A stretch of 64,000 bases of DNA. Origin: Buchnera aphidicola (Pemphigus immunis). GTDB taxonomy: Bacteria > Pseudomonadota > Gammaproteobacteria > Enterobacterales > Enterobacteriaceae. Position numbers and translations under genes: made by a program. Of the stretch, positions 1 through 10,405 are shown piece by piece (the first letter of the stretch is position 1; the number at the start of each line of letters is the position of its first letter). The notes below the pieces were generated by a model, which saw only the letters and a program-made list of their open reading frames with translations, did not search any database and had not been told where the DNA came from. Location: positions 186,001-250,000 of the forward strand of contig NZ_OZ060408.1 of assembly GCF_964059115.1 (NCBI RefSeq). The letters run 5' to 3'.

Positions 1-158
1 GAATTAAGATAGATATAAAACGTAATTTGCAAGTAAGAGCTGGTTTTTGTGGATTCATAAATTTAAAAGGAACCATGCCAATTTTAGTTATTCCTAGTAA
101 TGAAGATTTGATAATAGCGCAAGAAACGATTTCTTTAATTAATAAGATTAATGAATAA
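1..158 (+). CDS. ackA: Acetate kinase, C-terminal fragment (5' end outside window)
   Basis: The first 158 bases encode the last 51 residues of acetate kinase and a TAA stop; the rest lies upstream of the window. The tail reads GFINLKGTMPILVIPSNED, which matches the C terminus of E. coli AckA (GFINKEGTRPLVVIPTNEE) in order and spacing. AckA converts acetyl phosphate plus ADP to acetate plus ATP. It sits 60 bases upstream of pta on the same strand, the usual ackA-pta operon of enteric bacteria. Only the C-terminal lobe can be judged, so nothing can be said about the active site. The tail is slightly longer than in E. coli. Confidence 0.93.
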   Translation, partial: IKIDIKRNLQVRAGFCGFINLKGTMPILVIPSNEDLIIAQETISLINKINE

Positions 159-218
159 CTAAATAGAATAAATATGTTTTACATTTTAAATATAATTTAA
201 AATTATGAGAGGTATTTA

Positions 219-2363
219 ATGTTACGAAATATTATGTTAATTCCAGTGGGAAATCATGTTGAATGTACAGCTGTTACTATTGGATTAATAAAATCGATAA
301 CAGATCAAAATTTAAATGTTTGTTTTTTTAAACCTGTTGTCGAATATCATAATAATAAAGTTAAGCGTAATACCACAAGTGTAGTTCTTAATAATGATTC
401 TATTTTTTGCATTAAACCTATTAAGTTAGTGTATACAGAATCTTTTTTTAATATCGATTATATTAATATATTACTAGATAGAATTTTTACTCAGTTTAAT
501 AAATACAAAAAAGAATATGATATTATAGTGATAGAAGGATTTTTACCTAATGAAATAGGTATATTATCTAATATATTAAATTATGAGATTGCAAAAATGT
601 TAAATTCTGAAATGATTTTTATCATTAAAGAAGATAATAAAATTTATAATTCGTTGGTAGAATGTACATATTTTTTAGAAAAAGTTTTTGAAGAGGAAAA
701 GGACCTAAAAAATGCAGGTATCATTATTAATAAAACTCATAAAAAAATTATTGATAACAAAATATGTTTTTTAAACGAAGATAAAAATAATATAGAAATA
801 GAAAATATAAGTACTTATGATTCTCTTTATAATAATAAATATTTTTTTTTAAAAAACAATAAATTACAATTGTTAGCTATTATTCCATTTAGTGAAAAAT
901 TAATTAAAATACCAATAATTTACTTTTTTAAGTTTTTAGATGTATATATAATTAGTACAGGTGAAATAAATTGTTGTTTTATAGAAAAGATTTTTTTATT
1001 TGATCGATATTATTCTATTATACAAGATGATAGAATTTTAAATTCTGTTTTAATAATTCCTTTTGATCAATTGCAATGTGTAACAAAAAAGTTTTTAGAT
1101 GAAATAAAAAAAAGTAAGGTTGTTTTAATTTTATTAACTGGAATGAAAGATTCCAAGCATAAGAATACTGTTTTTTTTGAGATTTTTAAAGAAATTCGTA
1201 TACCTATTTTGTCAGTAAATATGAATACATTAAAAACATTATCAAAATTATATTCTTTTAATTTAAAAGTTAATTTTAAAGATTCTATAGGATTAGAGAA
1301 AATAAAAAAACATATTTCTGATTGTATTAGTCGTGATTGGTTATCATCTTTAAAAAAACCGATAGTATTAAATAAGAACATAAGTCCTACTTTGTTTTTT
1401 CATCGTTTAATAAAATTATCAAGTAGAGAAAAAAAAAGAATTATATTACCTGAAGGTTATGATGGTCGTATAATTAAATCTGCATTTATTTGTCAAAAAA
1501 AAGGTATTGCTGATTGTATATTATTAGGAAATCCTAAAAAAATATATGATATAGCGTTAAAAGAAGGAATTTTGTTGAACAAATATAACAATATTATTGA
1601 TCCTGAGCAAATAAGAAATAAGTATGTAAAAAGGTTAGTTAGCTTAAGAAGCCATAAAGGAATGACTGTTTTACATGCCAAAGAAATGATTAAAGATAAT
1701 ATAGTTTTAGCAACTTTGATGTTAGATAATAATGATGTTGATGGTATAGTCGCTGGAGCAATGAATACCACAGCAAACACTGTTCGACCTGCTTTACAGT
1801 TTATTAAAATGAAAGCAGGTTTTTCTTTAGTATCTTCTTTATTTTTCATGTTGTTATCAAATAAAATATTAATATATGCAGATTGTGCAATTAATGTTGA
1901 ACCTAATTCTAATGAATTAGCTGATATTGCTATTCAATCAGCAGATACCGCTAAATTATTTGGAATAGATCCCAAAATAGCTATGATTTCATATGCAACA
2001 TATACATCTGGATTTGGTAAGACAGTGGATAAAGTCAGAAAAGCGACATATATAGTAAAACAAAAACGTCCGGATTTAATTGTAGATGGTCCTCTTCAAT
2101 ATGATGCAGCTACGGTTCCAGAAGTCTCTATTTTAAAAGCACCTGAATCTTGTATTGCTGGTTGTGCAAATGTATTAATATTTCCAGATCTTAATACCGG
2201 TAATACAGTGTATAAAGCTGTTCAACGTTTAGCAAAAGTAATTGCTGTTGGTCCTATTTTGCAAGGTTTTAAAAAACCAGTGAATGATTTATCACGAGGT
2301 GCTATGATTGAAGATATAATTTATACAATAGCAATTACAGCTATTCAATCTATGTTGCTATAA
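219..2363 (+). CDS. pta: Phosphate acetyltransferase
   Basis: Pta interconverts acetyl-CoA and acetyl phosphate and works with AckA in acetate production and ATP generation. The product has 714 residues, the same as E. coli Pta. Residues 1-230 or so form the BioD-like P-loop-derived domain (IMLIPVGNHVECT at the start), followed by a DRTGG-type middle domain. The catalytic phosphotransacetylase domain begins near residue 395 (KRIILPEGYDGR) and is by far the best conserved part, with SLVSSLFFMLL, DGPLQYDAA and FPDLNTGNTVYKAVQR intact. The first two thirds are much more diverged and rich in Lys/Asn/Ile, so the regulatory N-terminal half is probably under weaker selection. The ATG follows a GAGAGG ribosome binding site. 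Confidence 0.96.
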   Translation: MLRNIMLIPVGNHVECTAVTIGLIKSITDQNLNVCFFKPVVEYHNNKVKRNTTSVVLNNDSIFCIKPIKLVYTESFFNIDYINILLDRIFTQFNKYKKEYDIIVIEGFLPNEIGILSNILNYEIAKMLNSEMIFIIKEDNKIYNSLVECTYFLEKVFEEEKDLKNAGIIINKTHKKIIDNKICFLNEDKNNIEIENISTYDSLYNNKYFFLKNNKLQLLAIIPFSEKLIKIPIIYFFKFLDVYIISTGEINCCFIEKIFLFDRYYSIIQDDRILNSVLIIPFDQLQCVTKKFLDEIKKSKVVLILLTGMKDSKHKNTVFFEIFKEIRIPILSVNMNTLKTLSKLYSFNLKVNFKDSIGLEKIKKHISDCISRDWLSSLKKPIVLNKNISPTLFFHRLIKLSSREKKRIILPEGYDGRIIKSAFICQKKGIADCILLGNPKKIYDIALKEGILLNKYNNIIDPEQIRNKYVKRLVSLRSHKGMTVLHAKEMIKDNIVLATLMLDNNDVDGIVAGAMNTTANTVRPALQFIKMKAGFSLVSSLFFMLLSNKILIYADCAINVEPNSNELADIAIQSADTAKLFGIDPKIAMISYATYTSGFGKTVDKVRKATYIVKQKRPDLIVDGPLQYDAATVPEVSILKAPESCIAGCANVLIFPDLNTGNTVYKAVQRLAKVIAVGPILQGFKKPVNDLSRGAMIEDIIYTIAITAIQSMLL

Positions 2364-2396
2364 ATGTATAATCATTTTTTATATTCTTAAAATCAA

Positions 2397-2413
2397 TTAG
2401 ATTTAAAATCTAA
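2397..2413. terminator. Possible bidirectional hairpin between pta and yfaE
   Basis: Two 8-base arms (TTAGATTT and AAATCTAA) flank a single A in the 59-base gap between the convergent genes pta and yfaE. The position suits a shared terminator, but the stem is short and AT-rich, so chance is a real alternative. Confidence 0.3.
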
Positions 2414-2422
2414 AAATAATTT

Positions 2423-2689
2423 TTATATTTTGATTTCAATATTTTCTTTAATTTTACAACAACAGGGAAGAATTTCTCCTGGATGAAGATAAACTATAGG
2501 TTGAGACTTCAGAGATGTAATAACAGTACCTTTAATTAAATTTATTTTACATGATCCACAGTATCCTTGTCTACATTGATAGTCAATTTTTATATTGTAG
2601 TATTCTAATATCTCTAAAAGAGTTTTATTTTTTTTACTACTTTTTATTTGATAATTTTTTTTATATATTTTAATGTTAATTTTTTTCAT
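2423..2689 (-). CDS. yfaE: 2Fe-2S ferredoxin YfaE, cofactor maintenance for ribonucleotide reductase
   Basis: This is an 88-residue plant-type ferredoxin. The cluster ligands are visible as CRQGYCGSC (three Cys, near residues 39-47) and a fourth Cys in the LPCCCKIKENIEI tail, as in E. coli YfaE (QCREGYCGSC ... ILPCCCRAKGDIEI). In E. coli YfaE supplies electrons to regenerate the diferric-tyrosyl cofactor of NrdB. It is encoded immediately after nrdB with only 3 bases between, so the three genes nrdA-nrdB-yfaE form one transcription unit. Full length for the family; no oddities beyond Lys-rich composition. Confidence 0.94.
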   Translation of the reverse strand: MKKINIKIYKKNYQIKSSKKNKTLLEILEYYNIKIDYQCRQGYCGSCKINLIKGTVITSLKSQPIVYLHPGEILPCCCKIKENIEIKI

Positions 2690-2692
2690 GTT

Positions 2693-3823
2693 TTATAATT
2701 TGAAATCGTTAAATTCAGAATCACTAATTTTTGAATCTATTTGTCCTATTAAATAAGAACTCAGTTCTACTTCTTGAGGTGCATTTTGAACATAGTCTGA
2801 ATTTAACCAGAAATTAATCCAAGGAATAGGATTAACATTTATTTTAAAAGGTGGTTTTAGTCCTATTGCTTTCATTCGAACGTTAGTAATATATTCTATA
2901 TATTGGCAAAGAATATCTTTATTTAAACCTAACATAGGACCATCTTGAAATAAATATTCAGCCCATTGTTTTTCTTGATAAGCTACTAATTTAAATAATG
3001 CTAATGCTTCTTTTTGACATTCTAAAACTATTTTATGCATTCCTTCATTATATTTTTCATTTTTAAAAATGTTCAAGATATGTTGCGTTCCATTAAGATG
3101 TAAAGCTTCATCTCTGGCTATTAATCTGATTATTTTTGCATTTCCTTCCATTTTTTGTTTTTCTGCAAAAGCAAAAGAACAAGCAAAACTAACATAAAAT
3201 CGAATAGCTTCTAATGCATTTACGCTTATGAAGCATAAATATAATTTTTTTTTCAATAAATTTAAATTAATATTAATTTTTTTATTTTTTATTACATGGA
3301 TACCTTCTCCTAAAAGATGCCAATAGCTAGTCATCGTAATAAGACTATCATAATAATAAGAAATATCTTTTGCACGTGTAGCAATATTTTTATTTACGAT
3401 AATATCATCAAATATTAATGATGGCGAATGTATAATGTTCCTTATTATGTGAGTGTATGATCTTGAATGGATTGTTTCTGAAAAAGACCATGTTTGTATC
3501 CATGTCTCTAATTCAGGAATAGACACTATTGGTAAAAAAGCAACATTAGGACTTCTACCTTGAATAGAATCTAGAAGAGTTTGATATTTCAAATTACTAA
3601 GGAAAATGTGTTTTTCATGTTTAGGTAAGTTTTGAAAGTCAATAAAATCTTTAGAAAGATCTATCTCTTCAGGTCTCCAAAAGAAAGAAAGTTGTTTTTC
3701 TATTAATTTTTCAAAAATATTGTATTTTTGTTGATCATATCTGGCAATATTGACTGGTTGTCCAAAAAACATCGGTTCACATAATTGATTATTTTGTTTT
3801 TTTGAGAATGTAGTATATGTCAT
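2693..3823 (-). CDS. nrdB: Ribonucleoside-diphosphate reductase class Ia, beta subunit
   Basis: NrdB carries the diiron-tyrosyl radical that starts catalysis in NrdA during reduction of NDPs to dNDPs. The 376 residues equal E. coli NrdB in length and align without gaps at the N terminus ([29 protein letters not shown]). The radical Tyr122 and iron ligands Glu115 and His118 are seen in [11 protein letters not shown]; further ligands lie in NALEAIRFY and [12 protein letters not shown]. The C-terminal tail ([10 protein letters not shown]) that docks into NrdA is present. It lies 73 bases downstream of nrdA and just upstream of yfaE. Confidence 0.97.
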   Translation of the reverse strand: MTYTTFSKKQNNQLCEPMFFGQPVNIARYDQQKYNIFEKLIEKQLSFFWRPEEIDLSKDFIDFQNLPKHEKHIFLSNLKYQTLLDSIQGRSPNVAFLPIVSIPELETWIQTWSFSETIHSRSYTHIIRNIIHSPSLIFDDIIVNKNIATRAKDISYYYDSLITMTSYWHLLGEGIHVIKNKKININLNLLKKKLYLCFISVNALEAIRFYVSFACSFAFAEKQKMEGNAKIIRLIARDEALHLNGTQHILNIFKNEKYNEGMHKIVLECQKEALALFKLVAYQEKQWAEYLFQDGPMLGLNKDILCQYIEYITNVRMKAIGLKPPFKINVNPIPWINFWLNSDYVQNAPQEVELSSYLIGQIDSKISDSEFNDFKL

Positions 3824-3896
3824 GAGGTTTTTATCCTATATATTATATATTGTTATCTAAATTTATTATTAAAGTTTTTTTATAAAAAGTATAATT

Positions 3897-6182
3897 TTAT
3901 ATTTTACAAGCTCCACTATCGCAATTTTCATCTTGTGTAGGAGTTGCAAAAATAGATTGATTATCTTCTGCACCATCTCTAGTATTTTGATAATATAATG
4001 TTTTTATTCCTAGTTTATAAGCAATCAGTAGATCTTTTAGTAATTGTTTCATAGGAATTTTCCCGTTAGGAAATAATTTAGGATCATAATTAGTATTAGC
4101 TGAAATAGATTGATCTATAAATTTTTGCATAATACCAACAAGTTGTAAGTAACCTTTATTGTTGGGAATATTCCATAGTAGTTCATAATTTTTTTTTAGT
4201 TTGTTATATTCAGGAATTACTTGGCGTAACATACCATTTTTTGATGCTTTAATACTAATATAACCTCGTGGTGGTTCTATGCCATTAGTAGAATTAGAAA
4301 TTTGTGATGATGTTTCAGATGGCATAATTGCTGATAATGTCGAGTTGCGTAATCCATATTTTTTTATTTTTTTTCTAAGTAACTCCCAATTTAAATGTAG
4401 TGGTTCATCACATATGGTATCTATGTATTTTTTATAGGTATCTATTGGTAAAATACCTTGATAATATGTGGTATGATGAAACCAAGGACAAGATCCTTTT
4501 TCTTTTGCAAGTTCACAAGATGCGTTTAATAAATAATATTGAATAGCTTCAAAAGTTTTATGTGTCAAGTTGTTAGCAGATCCATCAGAGTAACGAACTC
4601 CATTTTTTGCTAAATAATAAGCAAAGTTAATAACTCCGATTCCTAATGATCTTCTTCCTTTTGCTCCTCTTCTAGCGCTACAAAGGGGATAATCTTGATA
4701 ATCAAGTACTGCATCTAGTCCTCTAACTATAAGAGTAGTAAGATCTGCCAGATCATTAAGATTGTTTATACTACCTAAATTTATAGCAGACAGAGTACAA
4801 AGTGCTATTTCACCGTTTTTATCGTGAATGTCATTTAAAGATTTTGTTGGTAATGTAATTTCTAAACATAAATTAGATTGTCGAATTGGAGCAATATTAG
4901 GATTAAAAGCGCTATGTGTGTTGCAATGATCAACATTTTGAATATATATACGTCCGGTAGATGTTCTTTCTTGCATTATAAGTGAAAATAAATCAATTGC
5001 TTTTATATGTTTTTTTCTGATATGTATATCATTTTCATATTGAACATATAATTTTTCAAATATATTTTGATTAGAAAAGAAAGTGTCATATAGATGAGGT
5101 ACGTCTGAAGGGCTAAATAAAGTAATATTTTTTCCTAATATCATACGTTGATACATTAATTTATTAATTTGTAATCCATAATCTATATGTCTTACTCTAT
5201 TTTCTTCTATTCCTCGATTATTTTTTAGTACAAGTAAATTTTCTACTTCAAAATGCCAAATAGGATAAAATAAAGTGGCAGCTCCTCCTCTTACTCCACC
5301 TTGTGAACATGATTTCACGGCTGTTTGAAAATGTTTATAAAAAGGAATAGAACCTGTATGAAAGGCTTCTCCTGATCGAATAGGACTGCCAATGGCTCGA
5401 ATTTGTCCAGCATTAATACCGATACCAGCTCTTTGAGAAACATATTTAATAATAGCGCTGCTAGTAGCGTTAATTGAATTCAGGGTATCTGCGCATTCGA
5501 TTAATACGCAAGAACTAAATTGACGACTAGGAGTTCTAACACCAGACATGATAGGTGTAGGTAAAGAAATTTTAAAAGTAGAAATAGCATCGTAAAATTT
5601 TTTAATATAATTCATTCTTTTTTCTTTAGGATAACTAGAAAATAAACAAGCAGAAATAAGAACGTAAAGAAATTGAGCACTTTCGTAAATTTTACCATTT
5701 ACTCTATTTTGTAATAAATATTTTCCTTCTAATTGCTGAACTCCTGCATAAGAAAAATTCATATCTCTCCAATGATTAATAAAAGAGTTCATGACTGCAT
5801 ATTCTTGAGATGAGTAATCAATTAATAAACGTTCATCATATTTTCCTATTTTAACCATTTTTTTTACGTGTGTATATAAAGAAGGAGGTTCAAATTGACC
5901 ATATGCTTTTTTACGAAGATGGAAAATAGCTAATCTGGCGGCCATATATTGATAATCTGGCGTATCTTCAGAAATAAGATCTGCTGCAGTTTTAATGATA
6001 GTTTCATGAATATTAATAGTTTTAATGCCATTATAAAATTGTATTTGTGAACTTAATTTTACTTGAGATATGGAAATATTATTTAGGCCTGCTGCTGCCC
6101 AAGTTAGAACTCGATGAATTTTATCCAAATTAATGGGTTCTTTTCTGCCATCTCGTTTGGTTATAAATAAACTATGATGCAT
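3897..6182 (-). CDS. nrdA: Ribonucleoside-diphosphate reductase class Ia, alpha subunit
   Basis: This is the catalytic subunit that makes deoxyribonucleotides. It has 761 residues, identical in length to E. coli NrdA. The N-terminal ATP-cone (TKRDGRKEPINLDKIHRVL) is intact. Catalytic cysteines are seen in RQFSSCVLIEC (Cys225), SNLCLEITLP (Cys439 with Glu441) and ALCTLSA (Cys462). The radical-transfer tyrosine pair is in LYYQNTRDGAED. The C-terminal redox pair is in ENCDSGACKI. The gene heads the nrdA-nrdB-yfaE unit on the minus strand. Allosteric and catalytic features all look functional. Confidence 0.97.
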   Translation of the reverse strand: MHHSLFITKRDGRKEPINLDKIHRVLTWAAAGLNNISISQVKLSSQIQFYNGIKTINIHETIIKTAADLISEDTPDYQYMAARLAIFHLRKKAYGQFEPPSLYTHVKKMVKIGKYDERLLIDYSSQEYAVMNSFINHWRDMNFSYAGVQQLEGKYLLQNRVNGKIYESAQFLYVLISACLFSSYPKEKRMNYIKKFYDAISTFKISLPTPIMSGVRTPSRQFSSCVLIECADTLNSINATSSAIIKYVSQRAGIGINAGQIRAIGSPIRSGEAFHTGSIPFYKHFQTAVKSCSQGGVRGGAATLFYPIWHFEVENLLVLKNNRGIEENRVRHIDYGLQINKLMYQRMILGKNITLFSPSDVPHLYDTFFSNQNIFEKLYVQYENDIHIRKKHIKAIDLFSLIMQERTSTGRIYIQNVDHCNTHSAFNPNIAPIRQSNLCLEITLPTKSLNDIHDKNGEIALCTLSAINLGSINNLNDLADLTTLIVRGLDAVLDYQDYPLCSARRGAKGRRSLGIGVINFAYYLAKNGVRYSDGSANNLTHKTFEAIQYYLLNASCELAKEKGSCPWFHHTTYYQGILPIDTYKKYIDTICDEPLHLNWELLRKKIKKYGLRNSTLSAIMPSETSSQISNSTNGIEPPRGYISIKASKNGMLRQVIPEYNKLKKNYELLWNIPNNKGYLQLVGIMQKFIDQSISANTNYDPKLFPNGKIPMKQLLKDLLIAYKLGIKTLYYQNTRDGAEDNQSIFATPTQDENCDSGACKI

Positions 6183-6404
6183 GTGAGACTATATACCTAT
6201 TTTAAATATTTAATGTTTAATTAATTTAAATATTTGTTATGTTAAAGAAGAAAATAGTATTTTAAGGTTAATAATTTATTTTTATAAAAAATTTCAATAT
6301 ATACGAATATCAAAAATTTAATTATTAAAAAACAAAAAAATATAAAATAAACTTAAATACAATATTTTTGTAATAGTATTATAATATTTTAATGTATATT
6401 AATT

Positions 6405-8972
6405 TTATGTTACATGGATAGTATCTATTTTTTCGGATAAATAAGATTTATTTACTCTTTGTAAAGCCACTACTTTTTCTTTTTCTGTAGTACGTATTAA
6501 AATAACACCTTGTGTATTCCTTCCTAAAATACCAACTTCTGATACCCTGGTTCTTACTAACGTTCCAGCATTGGTAATCATCATAATTTGATTGTTTTCT
6601 AGTACTTGAATTGCTCCAATCATTATGCCGTTTTTTTTAGTTATTTTAATTGCAATTATTCCTCGTGTTGCTCGTGATTTAATAGGAAAATCAGAAATCT
6701 TAGTTCTTTTTCCATAACCATTTTCTGTTACTGTTAAAATATTTCCTTTTCCGTTAGGGACAATTAAAGATACTACTTGGTCTTTTTTATGAGTTTTTAT
6801 TCCTTTCACTCCTGAAGCTGTACGTCCCATGTTTCTGACTGATTTTTCAGAAAAATGCACAACTTTTCCAGTAGAAGTAAATAACATAATATTATTTTTT
6901 CCATTGGTTAAAGCTACTCCTATTAATTCATCATTTTCTTTTAAGTTAATGGCAATAATTCCCGTACTACGAGGTCTGCTGAATTCTCTTAAAGCAGTTT
7001 TTTTTACTATTCCATTTGCAGTAGCCATAAAAATATTAATGTTATTGTCTTGATTTTTTTTTACTGGTAGTATTGCTGTAATTCTTTCTTTTTTATTTAA
7101 AGGTAAAAGATTAACGATAGGACGACCTCGAGCATGTCTACTTGCTTCGGGTAATTGATATACTTTCATCCAATATAGTATTCCTGTGCTAGAGAAACAA
7201 AGAATAGTATCATGAGTATTGGCAACTAATAAACTTTCTATAAAATCTTCTTCTTTTATTTTTGCTGCCGATTTACCTTTTCCTCCTCTTTTTTGTGCAT
7301 TGTAATCTGATAAAGGTTGGTATTTAACGTACCCTGAATGTGATAAAGTTACTACAACATCTTCTTTGGTAATTAAATCTTCAACATTAATATCTGAGGT
7401 ATTTTCTTTAATTTCAGTTCTTCTTTTATCTCCAAAAGTATTTTTTATTGAAACTAATTCCTCTTGGATTACAGAAATCATACGATTAGGATTATTCAAA
7501 ATATCAGTTAATTCTAAAATTTCTTTTGTAATAGTATTGTAATCTTTTATTAATTTATCTTGTTCTAAATTAGTTAATTTATTTAAACGTAAATCCAAGA
7601 TAGCTTGTGCTTGTACTTCAGTTAATAAATACCGATTTTGGTTAGTAGATTTAATTTTTTTTTCATTATTTGACAATGCGCTTACATTATTTTTTTTAAA
7701 TTGTAATAAAATGTTATCTTTTAAAGTCCAGTAATTAGTCATTAAAAAAGTTTTAGCAATTGATGAATTTTTTGATTTTTTAATAAGTTCTATAATTTTA
7801 TTAATGTTACATAATGCTAAGATTAATCCTTCAATAATGTGAACTTGTTTATGTGATTTTTTTAATTCAAAAATTGTACGACGAGTTACTATTTCTTTAC
7901 GATGAGCAGTAAAAGATTCTAATATTTCTTTTAGAGATAAAATTTTTGGTTGTCCGTGACATAGAGCAACCATATTTATGCCAAAAGAAGTTTGTAATTG
8001 TGTCAGTAAATATAATTGATTTAAAACTACTTTTGCTATTGCGTCTTTTTTAATTTCAATGACGATACGCATACCTTCTTTATCAGATTCGTCTCTTAGT
8101 GCACTGATTCCTTCAATTCTTTTTTCTTTTACTAATTCGGCGATTTTTTCTATTAAACGAGATTTATTTACTTGATAAGGAATTTCATTAATAACAATAC
8201 TGGATTTTTGTGTTTTTACATTTTTTTCTATTTTAGTACGTGCTCGAATATATATTTTTCCTTTTCCTGTTTTGTAAGCTTCTTCTATACCTGAATGACC
8301 ATTGATTATTCCAGCTGTTGGAAAATCAGGTCCTGGTATGTATTCCATTAATTTTTTTAGATTAATATTGTTATTTTCTATATATGCTAAACATCCATTA
8401 ATAACTTCAATTAGGTTATGTGGTGGAATATTTGTAGCCATACCGACTGCAATTCCTGAAGCTCCATTAATTAAAAGATTTGGTATTTTAGTTGGTAGAA
8501 CTTCAGGTATTTTTTCAGTATCATCATAATTAGGTATAAAAGGAACAGTATTTTTCTTCAAATCTTTCAGCAATTCGTGCGCAATTTTAGACATTCTTAT
8601 TTCTGTATAACGCATAGCAGCAGCAGAATCTCCATCTATAGAACCAAAATTACCTTGACCATCTATCAGCATATAACGTAATGAAAAATTTTGAGCCATT
8701 CTTACTATTGCATCATATACTGCTGAATCTCCATGAGGATGGTATTTTCCTATTACGTCTCCTACTACTCTAGCTGATTTTTTATATGGTTTATTCCAGT
8801 CGTTACTTAATATGCTCATAGCAAAAAGTATACGTCTATGTACTGGTTTTAAACCATCTCTTACATCTGGTAAAGCTCGACCAATAATAACTGACATAGC
8901 ATAATCTAGATAAGAGTGTTTTAACTCTTCTTCAATATCAACCTGTACAATTTTTTTAGTAAGGTTTTTCAT
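6405..8972 (-). CDS. gyrA: DNA gyrase subunit A
   Basis: GyrA is the DNA breakage-reunion subunit of gyrase, which introduces negative supercoils using GyrB's ATPase. From the chosen ATG the product has 855 residues and numbering matches E. coli: [16 protein letters not shown] near residue 14, the [10 protein letters not shown] quinolone pocket, and the catalytic Tyr122 in AAMRYTEIR. The GyrA-box QKRGGKG needed for DNA wrapping is kept, followed by the six-bladed C-terminal propeller. The acidic tail of E. coli GyrA is missing, ending after [10 protein letters not shown]. The frame stays open 22 codons upstream to another ATG (9038), but that extension has no counterpart in E. coli and neither start has a clear Shine-Dalgarno, so the start is uncertain. 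Confidence 0.96.
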   Translation of the reverse strand: MKNLTKKIVQVDIEEELKHSYLDYAMSVIIGRALPDVRDGLKPVHRRILFAMSILSNDWNKPYKKSARVVGDVIGKYHPHGDSAVYDAIVRMAQNFSLRYMLIDGQGNFGSIDGDSAAAMRYTEIRMSKIAHELLKDLKKNTVPFIPNYDDTEKIPEVLPTKIPNLLINGASGIAVGMATNIPPHNLIEVINGCLAYIENNNINLKKLMEYIPGPDFPTAGIINGHSGIEEAYKTGKGKIYIRARTKIEKNVKTQKSSIVINEIPYQVNKSRLIEKIAELVKEKRIEGISALRDESDKEGMRIVIEIKKDAIAKVVLNQLYLLTQLQTSFGINMVALCHGQPKILSLKEILESFTAHRKEIVTRRTIFELKKSHKQVHIIEGLILALCNINKIIELIKKSKNSSIAKTFLMTNYWTLKDNILLQFKKNNVSALSNNEKKIKSTNQNRYLLTEVQAQAILDLRLNKLTNLEQDKLIKDYNTITKEILELTDILNNPNRMISVIQEELVSIKNTFGDKRRTEIKENTSDINVEDLITKEDVVVTLSHSGYVKYQPLSDYNAQKRGGKGKSAAKIKEEDFIESLLVANTHDTILCFSSTGILYWMKVYQLPEASRHARGRPIVNLLPLNKKERITAILPVKKNQDNNINIFMATANGIVKKTALREFSRPRSTGIIAINLKENDELIGVALTNGKNNIMLFTSTGKVVHFSEKSVRNMGRTASGVKGIKTHKKDQVVSLIVPNGKGNILTVTENGYGKRTKISDFPIKSRATRGIIAIKITKKNGIMIGAIQVLENNQIMMITNAGTLVRTRVSEVGILGRNTQGVILIRTTEKEKVVALQRVNKSYLSEKIDTIHVT

Positions 8973-9038
8973 AGAGGCATCGTCTCTTTGTAAATTATTT
9001 ATAGAATTAAGAGTAACAAATGATACCACAATGGACAT

Positions 9039-9554
9039 ATTCAGTGAATGAAAAGATAAATTTTAATTTAAAGAAATATTTTTATAAATGATAAATAAAT
9101 TAGGTTCATTTTTATTTTTTAATAAGGAATTATGTTATCATGTTTAGTCTTTAATTTAATTTTATATATGTCAAAAAATTATTTTTAAAAAAATATTAAT
9201 TTTTTAATAAAATGTTGTTATTTGATAGTATTAATGATTTATAATTATGTATTTCAATTTTTTATTAAAATTATAACATGAAGAGTATTGATTATTAATA
9301 ATAATTTTTAACAGTGATAAATTTATTAATATTTTATATTGAAAATAAATCATATGTTGATATATTTTGTGATAAATTTAATAAAAATTTTATTTTATAA
9401 ATATATAAAATATATAAATTATTTTATTATATATATTATATTAAATAACAATAATGTTTTTGTATTTTTTATTATTAGAAATATAAATTAAAAAATATTT
9501 TTTAAGAAATATTGTACATTTATTAAAACATAAAATTTTGATCATAGGTTAATT
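9039..9554. other. Intergenic region between divergent gyrA and the DUF2076 gene
   Basis: About 500 bases of extremely AT-rich sequence with no open frame resembling a known protein and no tRNA-like or repeat structure that I can see. It should contain the promoters of gyrA (minus) and of the downstream plus-strand gene, but no site stands out from the AT background. Confidence 0.6.
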
Positions 9555-10274
9555 ATGGAACAAAAAGAAAAAATTTTAATAGAAAATCTTTTTGAAAGAT
9601 TAGAAAACGTAGAAAAAAAAACTTCAGTTCGAGATTCATTAGCTGAAAAATTAATTCAAGAATTGTTAACGAAACAACAGAATGCTCCTTATTATATGAC
9701 TCAAATTATTTTGGTACAAGAAGAAGCAATCAAGAAACTTAATGAACGTAACAATCAATTAGAATCTGAAGTTTCATTAATGAAAGAAAAAGAAAATAAA
9801 AATAATTCTACCAGTTTTTTATCTGGTTTATTTGGTTCCGGTAATGTAACATCTCCACCAAATAATATAAAAAATGCTTGGGGTAATACATCAGGTAAAC
9901 TAGATTATAATTCATTACCAATTAACAATATACCTACAGGAAATATATCTACACCTAGTAGTTCTAGTAGTATAGGTAGTTTTCTTGGAAGTGCTTTACA
10001 AACAGCAACAGGTGTAGCTGGTGGTATGATTATGGGTAATATGTTGATGAATCTTTTTCAACATAAGAGTTCTGGAGAAGATTTTTTAAATAACGTAAAT
10101 ATTTCTTCAGAAAAAAATTTAGATTCTAATATAGAAAATCATGATATTAATGATCATTATATTGAGAATAATAATTCTAATTTTCATGAAAATGTTGATA
10201 ATGATATGATTTCAGTAAATGATGACAACATAGATACTGATATTGATGTATCAGATGATAGTAATTTTATTTAA
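9555..10274 (+). CDS. DUF2076-family protein of unknown function
   Basis: The product has 239 residues. The N-terminal third is charged and probably helical (LIENLFERLENVEKK, then QNAPYYMTQIILVQEEAIKKL), which is the signature opening of DUF2076 proteins, including the AP-YY-Q-LVQE core. A central low-complexity Gly/Ser/Asn linker follows (SFLSGLFGSG, SSSSSIGSFLG), then a hydrophobic glycine-rich segment near residues 155-172 (TGVAGGMIMGNMLMNLF), typical of the family. The tail is Asp/Asn-rich and acidic. No function is established. The gene stands alone between gyrA and the peroxiredoxin gene, each on the opposite strand. The family assignment is from memory of conserved motifs, not a search. 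Confidence 0.75.
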   Translation: MEQKEKILIENLFERLENVEKKTSVRDSLAEKLIQELLTKQQNAPYYMTQIILVQEEAIKKLNERNNQLESEVSLMKEKENKNNSTSFLSGLFGSGNVTSPPNNIKNAWGNTSGKLDYNSLPINNIPTGNISTPSSSSSIGSFLGSALQTATGVAGGMIMGNMLMNLFQHKSSGEDFLNNVNISSEKNLDSNIENHDINDHYIENNNSNFHENVDNDMISVNDDNIDTDIDVSDDSNFI

Positions 10275-10295
10275 TAATCACAAATTAGTATAAGT

Positions 10296-10365
10296 AAATA
10301 TGCATTATATTTTTTGTTAATAGCTTTTTAGCTTTTTTAACATTTTTATTTTATAATGCATATTT
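10296..10365. terminator. Long-arm hairpin between the DUF2076 gene and the peroxiredoxin gene
   Basis: Perfect 14-base inverted arms at 10296-10309 and 10352-10365 (AAATATGCATTATA and its complement) enclose a 42-base T-rich loop that contains a second small GTTAA/TTAAC pair. It lies between convergent genes and could end transcription from both sides. Confidence 0.55.
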
Positions 10366-10405
10366 TAAAAATATTAAATTATTCTGGTAATTTTATATAA
10401 TTATT

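Noticed and set aside
1067..1849. Two minus-strand frames of 104 and 118 codons
   Set aside because: Both are antisense to pta and have no recognisable motif or ribosome binding site.
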